Shown here: positions 23,401-33,070 of the stretch, one piece after another
How positions within the stretch are numbered: the stretch's first letter is position 1
Layout of the letters: every line of letters starts with the position of its first letter
Source: Omphiscola glabra
Lineage: Eukaryota; Mollusca; Gastropoda; Lymnaeidae
Length of the DNA: 64,000 nucleotides
Direction: 5' to 3'
Assembly: GCA_964017045.1 (NCBI GenBank)
Contig: OZ024794.1
Location: forward strand, 31,910,315-31,974,314
Made by a program: the position numbers and the translations under genes
Notes under the pieces: generated by a model
Databases searched by the model: none
Seen by the model: the letters and a program-made list of their open reading frames with translations, nothing else
What the model was told of the DNA's origin: nothing

Positions 23401-26400
23401 ATCTATCAATCAATATATCAATCAATCAATCAATCAAACTATCAATCAATCTATCAAATCAATCAATCAATCTATCAATCAAACTATCAATATATCCATT
23501 AATATATCAATCAATCTATCAATCAATCTACCAAATCAATCTATCAATCAATCTATTAATCAATCTATCTATCATCTATCAATCAATATATCAATCAATC
23601 TATAAATCAGTCTATCAATTAATCAATCAATCTATCAATCAAACTATCAATCAATCTACCAATCAATCTACCAATCTATCAATCAATCAATCAATCAATC
23701 TATCAATCAAACTATCTATCAATCAATCAATCTATCTATCTATCTACCTATATATATATATATAATCTGTCCGTCGATCCATCCATCCATCTACGACCGA
23801 CAAACTCTTTATCATATATGATAGAAATACTGCTGTCTCGTTCTGTAATCGTCCAATGTGGACCGTATAAATAAATGAATAGCATAGACGTTGCCTTGAG
23901 AATGGGCTGGACTTATGTTTACGGCCCTGCGTGAACATGATGGCTGGTAAATTTACCTTGAGTAAGGTCGGATTGGGCCGTACGTAAAACGGAAGGTGGG
24001 TCTGTACGCCAACACCGCCGAGCCCAACATTCGCGGCCTTGAACTGCTGGATCTGGGCGAGGTAGGCCTGTGGGGGGGGGGGGGGGGACACGGACACCAT
24101 TGATTAGTTAGATCTTACATTGGCGTTTGCCATAAACAAACAACATTAATGTTCTGTGGTAGATCTACGCCTGGGTAAAACACGCTCAGACAGTTGTGTT
24201 AATTAAGTACTATAACCTTAATGAGAGCCTCGTTTTGTGACGTGCGTGCTGATTTCAATGCCCAAATTTTTAATCCCAAGCCCTTAACGAACACATCTTC
24301 AGGACCGAATTTTATGAAGATCTTACAGAATACTTTTAGAATCCACACAAAAATACATTAAAAAAAAATTAGTTCACATTTTTGTATGAAGTGATACCTC
24401 AAATATCGAGAAATGCGAAAAACAGCGAGGCAGGATTTATGTACATCTTAAAGCTGAATAAACCCTTGACACACTATTTAAAAAAGTTGTATAAAGTTAT
24501 TTTTACTTTAATTTCATTTTTAAGGCTAGCAAAATGCTTATTTCACCGCAATGATAATTAAAACAATTAATACGTTCAAATACATATAAGATACGCAGCA
24601 AAAAAAACCCTGCGATATAGCGAAGAATCTGCTGAAAGTTGCCAAAGACGACAACCGCAAAGGAGTGCGGGCGCGAAATGCAAAGCGAGAAGTAACGAAG
24701 TATTACTGTTTTAGCAAAGAAGACTCCGTGCTCACATATGATTTTTTGGTAAAAATATTTTTAAAATAACATTTTTTTCCCCCTTTTATTGTAAAATTTT
24801 GACCCTGCTCACCAAAGTATACTCGCCATTGGCGACGACGCTGTAGTCGTTGAGGAAGAGTTTGGGCGTGGGGTCCAGTTGGTGAATAGCTTGAAATATG
24901 TGTTGTGTGTAGTGTGGGTCGCCGGTCTGGGACTCGAAGAAATTGCCGTGCAGAAGTTCATTGTTGACATCCCAGTGGGAGATTCTAATGGAAGGAGGTT
25001 GGCAAGATTTGTATTGCTCGGGACACATATTGTCGAAGCAGAATGCAGGGAAGATTTGAATCAACACAATTCCAATGTGTTTTTAATTGTCTTTTTTAAA
25101 TAAGTAGATGGTGAAAAATAAAAATTAATGAGACACGTTTAGGTACTACATATATTTCAAAATATATAGTTTTTATTTTCCTTTTAATTAATGGAATTAG
25201 GTTGAAATGAAAAAGTCTAAAGTTACGACTTACTTCCCCTTGGTTATGTTGGTCATGTAACGGATGTGTTCATCGACCGTGTTTTTGAGCGTTTGACCAG
25301 TCATCGGGGTCACCCAACTGGGCGAGGCCCCGGACACCGCCCAGAACATGCAGTGGCCTCGAACTTTAAGACTGAAAGCGTAAGAAATGGAACAGGACGT
25401 AGTATTGACGTATGGTTAGCTTGGACGACTCGTTATATTTAATGAATAATCAACCTACATTCCTTATTTCTATCTAAGTGCCGGCGGGCAGGAGTTACTC
25501 ACCCGTGCTTCCTCAGCTCATCAGTAGCAGCCACTGCCATCGAAAAATCCGGATGCTCCTGGAAAAATTGACCATCGGAAAAATTTTTAACAACCAGACG
25601 GTAGAGAAGAAATAAACTGACGCCCAGATCGCAACCCATCACCAATATAATGTAAAAAAAAAAAAAATCAGACACTTCACCTGATAAAAGTAAGAGTCAT
25701 TATTTGCAGAGATAGAGGCTTACTAAATTAGATACTCAAAGGCTCCTATAAATTTAAAGAGTTTAGGTTCGTTTATTTTAATAGTCGTTCGTAGAGATAA
25801 TCCAGGTCAGAGGCGTAGGAAGAGATGGGGCGCAGGGGATGGTGCGACCCGGGTGACACTTTTTCGCTTTATACGGAGGGGAGAATTTTCGATCAACTGT
25901 ATAGGAGGAGTAGGGGTTGGGAAACATCTTGGCCCGCCCTTGGTCGGCGCTAACCCTAGCTACGCCACTGATCCCGGCAAATAACTATTGAACGATCATA
26001 CCACGTGATTTTGTGAAGATTTGTCATAGAGCATTATTTAAATGCCGGACATACCCGGGTCCCCCTGTTGTACTGCCACTTGTACTCCTCTATGGTGGCC
26101 CAGTTGAACATGTAATACAGGATGTTCTGTAACTGGCGGTAGTCGGGGTTCACCAGGTAGTCGCTGCGGATCTGTGTTCCAAATCCGAACAGGTGCTTGG
26201 TGTGGTCAATCTGATGAACATTTTCAAAGACAGTGAAAGATCGGGGGAAATTTAAAAAATCAAAGTTGTGCCATTTTAATGTTAACTACTAAAAAAAAAG
26301 AAAATTTCGGAAAGATTCGTCAGCATCATTCATTGCTGCCACGACAGAACCTTATGCCTCGATCTTGGAGTTTTCCGGGCGGTGAAGCGGCACCCACAGA

Positions 26401-29400
26401 GAGAGCCTTACACAAGGAGGTGTGTTTCCTCCTATGGAAGGCTCTCTCGTACAGAAATAGAGGGTGTCTGAAATTCTCGTTTGTTTGGTGTTGATCTAAT
26501 TTATGGTTTTAAGTGAATCGACAATTAAATGACTTTCTTCATTAAAAACACTTGACATATAGAAAAACATACAATTCATTAAAACAAACATAAACATTTT
26601 CTTTTAAAGTGGAACTTTAGTTTTATCCGTCAAAGAAATGGATATTAATAAAAATGTAAATTTTGTTTTCATTCATATATGTTTAGTAGGATATTATATT
26701 TAGATTTCTCACCTGAACTCTGATGTCGTTGACGTTGAAGTTGGAGGCTACGTTGAAGCTTTGGGTGGGTTGGGAAAGGGGTTGGGTGAAACATGCAAGG
26801 TAGTCATTAAACACGGAACACTTTATTGTAACTTATTTAACTGACCGTTAAAAAATAATTCAATGAACTATTAACCCAAGCTTATCACCTGACTGAATCT
26901 ATTATTATCTTTTATTTCCTTTAAAAAAACGGTAGAAACTCCAAGTTTTCCGCTTACTTGAAATGAATGTTGCTTTTCCTGAGTGTTTCTATCCTTCGGT
27001 CGGCTTCGGCCTTCCAGTTCGGGTTGTCGACGATTTCCATGAGTGACGCATCGTCTAGATAAAAGTCCACGCCCACGCCTGGACCTTCCAGGTATAAATA
27101 GGAGGTGGTGTGCTCTGTGAAATTTTAGAAGCGAATAAATTTTTTTGTAAAAGTATTAACCAATGTAAGACATCACACTTGTACTATTTTTATTTCTTTA
27201 CAAAAAATAAAATTCTTTTCAATCACTGTGATGCTGCTGACGACGAAGAAGTTAAATGTGCACATGAATTACACGCATGAATTATACCAACTGTTAATAT
27301 TTGTTTACAAAAAATGGATCATCTTCTAAAGATGCAGGAGAGAAAATAGCGAGCAACGTTTATAACAATGAGTCACGTTTAAAACAATGAGTCACAGATA
27401 AAACAATGAGTAACGTGTAAAACAATGAGTCACGTGTAACACAATGAGTCACGTGTAAAACAATGAGTCACATGTAAAACAATGAGTCACGTTTAAAACA
27501 ATGAGTCACATTTAAAACAATGAGTCACGTGTAAAACAAGGAGTCACGTGTAAAACAAGGAGTCACGGGTAAAACCACAAGTCCTGGGTAAAACAAAGAG
27601 TCACGTTTAAAACAATGAATTACGTTTAAAACAATGAGTCACTTTTAAAACAATGAGTCACGTGTAAAACAATGAGTCACGTTTAAAACAATGAGTCACG
27701 TTTAAAACAATGAGTCACATGTAGAACAAGGAGTCACTAGTAAAACAAGGAGTCACTGGTAAAACAAGGAGTCAAGTGTAAAACAAGGAGTCACGGGTAA
27801 AACACGGAGTCACGTGTAAAACAAGGAGTCACGGGTAAAACAAGGAGGCACTTGTAAAACAAGGAGTCACGTGTAAAACAAGGAGTTACGGGTAAAACAA
27901 GGAGTCAGGTGTAAAACAAGGAGTCATGTGTAAAACTAGGAGTTAAGGGTAAAACCACAAGTCACAAGTAAAACAACAAGTCCTGGGTAAAACAAGGAGT
28001 CACGTTTAAAACAATGAGTCACGTGTAAAACCATGAGTCACAGGTAGAACAAGGAGTCACTGGTAAAACAAGGAGTTACTGGTAAAACAAGGAGTCACTG
28101 GTAAAACAAGGAGTCACGTGTACAACAAGGAGTCACGTGTCACCTCTGGTGGGCACAGTAAAATCAGCTCCCAGCTTGATCCATCCATCAGCAGCTGTGA
28201 TGTACGGACGGTTGGTGATTTGGAAATAGAAAATTTCACCTGGAATATAATGGACATTTATATGAGTTGTAGCATTTGAAGATTAAATTTGGGAAAATTG
28301 TGTGTGAAGAGCTGCTTTTAAATGAAAAATGGTATTTTATAATTGACAACAATGTAATAATGTGCATTTTCAAAGAAAAATATTTACAATCGTGTTTTAA
28401 AATAATTAAATGGTCCATCAGAAATTGTATGAGATCCTTGCTTCCAAAGATATGGTAAATAATTACACAGACTTAGGCTTGTTCCAATAGCTCATTTCTG
28501 GCGCCGATTCCGGAAATCACCCAAGTAAACCTACGTCTCTTTCCCTTCTAGAAATTCCTCACCAGCCTAAATATATCAGTTAGTACCAACCTATCAGCCC
28601 ATATGTAAACCTACCAGTGTCCTTCCACTTAAAGTAGATCTTCACTGCCACATCCTGGTACGCATGACCAGGCTGGTCATGGGCGAGTTTAAAGAAGGCA
28701 CTGAAGGCGTAATTCGCTCCTGGCTTGACCACAACTTCCTGTGCTGGGCCCTGGTATGTAGCGGTCCTGGTAGTTATAAGAAAGTGATCGTTTCTTTGTT
28801 TGTTTTAAAAAGCTTGCTGAACGGAGGAACGTTTCGGACTTAAACAAAAGAGTTATCTAAATATTTTAAATTTGCCACAAGTTAAAAATAATAAGAAGGG
28901 AATTTAACAGCCTTTAAAAAAAAATTGCATAGCTAAATGTATTTGTTTATTATAATTTAAACGATTACTAGTGGACAACAATATATTCAATAATAAGAAA
29001 AATAATAATAATAATATTATCGTCATTATGATGTATCATCCATTTTTCCTCCTTCAAAACAAAACTTCGAATTTTCAACTTTTTAAAAATAATTATAATT
29101 ATTTTAATCATTTTAAAATCGATTTATTGACTGTATCAATTTTTTGCGTTCGAATTAAAATTTCAATTTGGTTGTTATTTCCCTCTTAAAATAAAATCCC
29201 CTTCCCTGAGGCACCAGCCCTCTTACCTGACGCACCCCCCTTCCCTGAGGCACCATCCCCGCTTCCCTGGCGCACAGGCCAGTTCCCTGACGCACCATCC
29301 ACCTTTCTTCACGCACCACCTACCTATCATGACGCCCCACCCCCTTCCCTGACGCACAACCCACCTTCCCTGATGCACAAGCAGCCCTTCCCTGACACAC

Positions 29401-29824
29401 CCCACCTTCTCTGACGCATCACCCCCCTTCTCTGACGCACCACACACTTTCCCTGACGCACCACACACTTTTCCTGGTGCACCACATACTTTTCCTGACG
29501 CACCACTCCCCTTCCCTGACGCACCACCTACATTCCCTGATGCACCACCCACCTTCCCCGACGCACCACCCACCTTCCCTGACGCACCACCCATCTTCCC
29601 TGACGCACCACCCGCCTTCCCTGACGCAGCACCCACCTTCCTGTACACTTGATGGACGCCTTCCCTCCGTGCACTGTGGTGGTGTCTGACGTCATCGTGA
29701 AACCGTCGTTGCGCCACTGGTAGGTGCCATTTTCAAACCCGGGATTGTGAAACAGTTCCGGGGCTCCCAGGACACAACTCGACCCCAGCAGCAGAGCCAA
29801 AGCTGTAAGACAGCAAGTCAACAT
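17405..29824 (-). CDS. GH10 gene b: CBM4/9 + GH10 + cysteine-rich PCSK9-V-like C-terminus, complete
   Basis: Nineteen exons: 29637-29824, 28615-28766, 28144-28239, 26958-27114, 26713-26758, 26055-26210, 25503-25558, 25234-25371, 24813-24984, 23957-24067, 22949-23040, 22489-22609, 21842-22058, 21160-21389, 20413-20503, 19859-19987, 19375-19464, 18453-18632, 17405-17502. Total 2520 nt, 839 residues. Start MLTCCLTALALLLGSSCVLG is a signal peptide. CBM4/9 spans about 20-198, GH10 about 199-567 with acid/base E339 (HWDVNNELLHG) and nucleophile E441 (WATEMDL); the barrel ends in FWGVWDHD and EWSTH...RGFQGDYDL, the layout known from plant and animal GH10 proteins. Residues about 568-839 are three cysteine-rich repeats ending YASCCHV. 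Closest to gene c in sequence and identical in exon lengths except one extra codon in exon 1. Predicted to be a secreted, probably digestive, hemicellulase; the function of the C-terminal region is unknown. Confidence 0.9.
17665..18180. repeat. 16-bp minisatellite, about 32 copies
   Basis: Unit GAGAAGTAGCATATTT. Intron 18 of gene b; all three frames stay open, giving false long ORFs. Confidence 0.95.
18990..19352. mobile_element. hAT MITE (CAGGGGTGGGCAAAC ends) with perfect 8-bp TSD
   Basis: Ends CAGGGGTGGGCAAAC / GTTTGCCCACCCCTG; TSD TGCTAGAC at 18982-18989 and 19353-19360. 363 bp, non-autonomous, with GCGGCCCGCGGGCC near the right end. It sits in intron 17 of gene b with its right TSD ending 14 nt from exon 17. 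Confidence 0.9.
23157..23762. repeat. ATCA/ATCT microsatellite, about 600 bp
   Basis: Runs of CAATCAATCTAT with a larger internal duplication of about 250 bp. Intron 10 of gene b. Confidence 0.95.
25808..25970. mobile_element. Small hAT-like element (CAGAGGCGTAGG ends)
   Basis: Ends CAGAGGCGTAG / CTACGCCACTG, same family as 9601-9765. Flanks ATCCAGGT / ATCCCGGC match at 6 of 8. Intron 6 of gene b. Confidence 0.65.
26398..26447. repeat. Imperfect hairpin
   Basis: AGAGAGCCTT...AGGAGG pairs with CCTCCT...AAGGCTCTCT around a TGTGTTT loop. Intron 5 of gene b; role unknown. Confidence 0.6.
27345..28143. repeat. ~20-bp minisatellite, about 40 copies, abutting the donor of exon 3 of gene b
   Basis: Unit AACAATGAGTCACGTGTAAA and variants (AAGGAGTCACTGGT). 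Many copies hold TGAGTCA and CACGTG. Intron 3 of gene b, ending at the 5' splice site. Confidence 0.95.
29205..29636. repeat. 21-bp minisatellite, about 21 copies, abutting the donor of exon 1 of gene b
   Basis: Unit (gene strand) GGGAAGGTGGGTGGTGCGTC. Each unit repeats the exon 1 end and donor, GGAAG|GTGGGTG. Confidence 0.95.
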
Positions 29825-29867
29825 CTCCACGCGTTCTATCTCGACCACTTTCTGTTGGATAAAAACC

Positions 29868-29874
29868 ATTTATA
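29868..29874 (-). promoter_or_regulatory. Candidate TATA box of gene b
   Basis: TATAAAT on the minus strand, about 44 nt before the ATG at 29824, implying a very short 5' leader. Gene c has only an AT run (about 47681-47691) about 117 nt upstream. Confidence 0.4.
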
Positions 29875-29983
29875 CATGAAAAAGTCCTAGTTTTTTTCGT
29901 TTTTCTTTTTTTTATATGAATGTTTTGTATGTGTTTACCTCTACACAGTAAGAACCAAGAACTCCTGATAGGGCTTTTTCAAC

Positions 29984-30003
29984 AAAGCTTATCTTCAAGG
30001 TCA
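29984..30003 (-). promoter_or_regulatory. Shared upstream motif of gene b: GATA site plus AGGTCA half-site
   Basis: Matches the motif of gene c; about 160 nt before the ATG. Gene a keeps at least the GATAAG core at 14293-14298, 150 nt before its ATG, without a clear AGGTCA. Confidence 0.4.
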
Positions 30004-31242
30004 GTCTAATCCAGTTTAAGCAGGCGGTTAATCCTATTATCTCTTTCATCCCAATTATTAATTATTTTTTTTATTCCCTGAAAGTAATCATGAATTAGCT
30101 TGTTTGTAATCTGTCCAGTTTTTTTTGTGTGTTTTTTGTTAATCCAAAAGAAATAAAAACTGAATTCTTAGATCGTAAGTCAATTTTTTTCAAAGCTGTC
30201 AATGCTTTCTATAAATTTTAATGTTGGTAAAATTTTCAATATTATCGTTTTAATGCTGTGGAAATTGTAAGACATTGTTTTTAATGGACTGTTTTATGAA
30301 TGGTATCAATTATAACTTTTAAACATTTAACTAAACTTTACATTTCTCAATTACACTCAGTATAATAATTTTAAATGAATGAAAAATGTTATTTACCAAA
30401 TGATTTGGGGGCGTATTTAAACAAACATGTGCTGTTTGTTCACTCAAATTTACTTTGGAAAAAAAATAGAAGTTTTTTTGTTTTTTTAAAATCCCCCCAC
30501 TCCTTTTCCAAAAAAAACCCAAACAAAACAACAACAAAACAAATGATTGTGTAATGCAATGTATAATGAATGAACAAGAGTCTTAACAATTCAAAAAATG
30601 TCACACAATCTCCAACGTATTTTGACCTGTCCTAGTTACGTCATAAGAGCAGTTTTTATCTGCGTTGGTTGTAAGAGAACTTGTCTGTGGGTTTTTTTTA
30701 ATGCATTTTTTTTTTAATTTAAAAAAGAATAGAAGTGACATGTTGTTACGTCATTAAAAGTCGAATGCTAAGTTCAGATACTAATTTCACACAGCTTCAT
30801 GATTACGTGTCCTGGTGTCTATGTTACAGCAATGGTCTCTTGCGACCAGGAATACAAGTCACGGGTCCTCCGGACCTCGGTAATATTAATGTGGTGTTAG
30901 TGGGACCCATGGTTTGAAAAGAAATTGTGTGTTTAGTAGTAGGGGCTGTGAAACTTCGCTCATGGTAACCGGAAAGAGGAAGGGAGCCATATAGGGCGAA
31001 TTTGAGGTACTTAACTCACAAAACAAAGAAAAAAAGGTAAGTATTTTTAATTCATGTCGTGGAACAATGTGAAGCACACTTGGTTGTTGTAACAAGCAAT
31101 GGATAGCACTGGAATTGTAAAGATTTTAGATTTTGTACTGTTGTCTAATGCCGATGTAATGTATTTACACGCTTCTGGAAAGTTTTGCCTGTAACCTTCC
31201 ACATATCTAACAGAGTTTAACATTTGAAAAAGGTATACCGAA

Positions 31243-31430
31243 GAATCTGCGCTCTTCGTCACAGTCCTTAATGTGAGTTCCCAGTGTGGATGGACACGGA
31301 AATAAGTCACACTTCAGACGGGGTTCGCCCTTTTGAAACAAGGGCGCCGAAATTATGGAACAGCTTGCCTAAATCTTTAAGGGAATTAAACCTTATTTTA
31401 AAAAATCATTTAAGAGATATTTAACGAAAT
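31243..31430 (+). mobile_element. LINE C-terminal remnant
   Basis: Plus strand gives LRSSSQSLM, stop, VPSVDGHG, then after a frameshift PFETRAPKLWNSLPKSLREL. Same LRSS-Q ... APKLWNSLP order as at 15718-16070. Followed by a GGCGCTGTACAA ... ATCATCATC tail. Confidence 0.65.
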
Positions 31431-32149
31431 TTTAAAAAATTGATTCCATGACTTCAGAGCCCTTTGAGCCTAGAATAGCCTGGAGACAGGCGCTGTACAA
31501 GTCATTAATCATCATCACCAAAAGTTATTAAAAGGTTCACGTTAACTGTTATCTTTCATAAGGAGAACGTTAAGTGAATCTGTTGAGGACAGAACAACCT
31601 CTCTTCAGATTCATTCTTAAGACGCCGTCCCCAAACACGCCAGTGTAGACTGTGTTTACCATTTTGTACCTTGCTCTTTCTGTTAAAATACTCCATAACT
31701 CTAGGCGGGCATCTTCGAGTGTTTTCCGGCAACGTTTTTCGATGGTACTCTGCAAAACGGCCTATCAACCAATACCCGGGTACACCGAATATCAACAACG
31801 CAAAACACTTTATGAATGGCTAGGGCTCTTCTGTATTGCGTTTATCTGTCACGCAGACTCACCTGGTTACAGTATCTCCTTATCACTACTCAGTCTATCC
31901 AATAACACAGGAGCTATAACTCACGAATGTGTCACGACTATCTCCTCAATAAACTCTCTCTCCTTCACTCTCTATCTCACGCCTTATACACGCGTTTATT
32001 ATTCTATCCCTGACAACCTATGATCATTTCATACACAACAAGAACTGTCATGACACAACTCACTGCCACAAACAGCGTTCTTACCAACAGCAGTCATTAT
32101 CATACCTTTGACACTGTCTCTGTATAACTAGCCAGTCTCCCCTTTCTTT

Positions 32150-32710
32150 CCCCACCTCTCTCATTGTCTCTCTTTCCCTATCACATTGTCCTTCTCTCTT
32201 CCCACTATCCATTATCTCCTTTCCCCCAGTCTCAATTTCGTCCGTTCGGCTTTACTACGCCTCTTCTCTCTACCTTTCTCTATCGCTTTCTACCTTTCCG
32301 TCTCTCACCATTCTCTCCACCCCTTTCTCTCTCCTCCTCTTTCTATCTCTCTCTCTCTCCTCTTCTTTCTCTCTCCCTCTGTCAACCTCTCTTTCCATCT
32401 CCTCCTCTCCCCTCTCTTTCTATATCCCTCTATATCCGTCTCTCCCCTTCTCTTTCTCTCTCTCTCTTTCTATCTCCCGCTCTCCATTTATTTATATCAC
32501 CCTCTCTTTGTCCTTCTCTTTCCAACTCTCTTTCTTTCCACGTTCCTCTTCCTCCCCCTCTTTCTATCTCTCTTTACCTTTCCTCCCTTTCTATCTCCCT
32601 CTCTCTTTCTAACTGCCTCTCCATCTTTCTATCTCCATCTCTCTCCCCTTCTTTCTATCTCCCTCTCTTTCTATCTCCCTCTCTTTCTATCTTCCCCTCT
32701 CTCTCCGATA
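32150..32710. repeat. CT-rich low-complexity tract
   Basis: Over 500 bp of almost pure pyrimidine on the plus strand (TCTCTTTCTATCTCCCTCTC). Confidence 0.95.
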
Positions 32711-32970
32711 TATTGGTATACTAAATATTTTCCGGATCCCCCCCCACCCACGTCTCCCTCCTATCTACAATAATAACTCAGCTTTTTATACCCCGTGCTG
32801 TCAGTCATTACACATGCAACAGCCGTGAACATACCCATGCCAAGATAAAGCTTTGTATTACAGATGTAATTACAGTTATCAATGTTTAAAACTCCAAACC
32901 AAATGAACAACAGTACAAAACTACTTAAGCCAAACAATGAATCAATCATCGTCCCTCTCTTCGTCCCCAG

Positions 32971-32976
32971 TTTATT
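32971..32976 (-). terminator. Candidate poly(A) signal of gene c
   Basis: AATAAA on the minus strand, 95 nt after the TAA at 33071-33073. Confidence 0.5.
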
Positions 32977-33070
32977 TGATGATATACACAACCAACAGAT
33001 AGAGAAACGAAACGCAAATATAAAAAGCTGTTATTTTGACGTTGGACAGCCGCAGTCTTAAAAACCAGGT

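Larger units (their letters stand above)
29825..33070. other. Intergenic region b/c
   Basis: Promoter of gene b, a LINE tail (31243-31430), a long CT-rich tract (32150-32710) and the 3' end of gene c. An open stretch on the minus strand about 31556-31798 is not recognised. Confidence 0.5.

Noticed and set aside
27345..28143. Regularly spaced repeats as a possible CRISPR-like array
   Set aside because: Units are contiguous with no unique spacers, and the setting is an animal intron.
29223..29717. 164-codon ORF with GGASGKV repeats
   Set aside because: Read-through of exon 1 of gene b into the 21-bp array in a different frame; not a separate gene.
32164..32773. Long plus-strand ORFs rich in S, L, F and P
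   Set aside because: Product of a CT-rich low-complexity tract; two frames are open together, and there is no domain.
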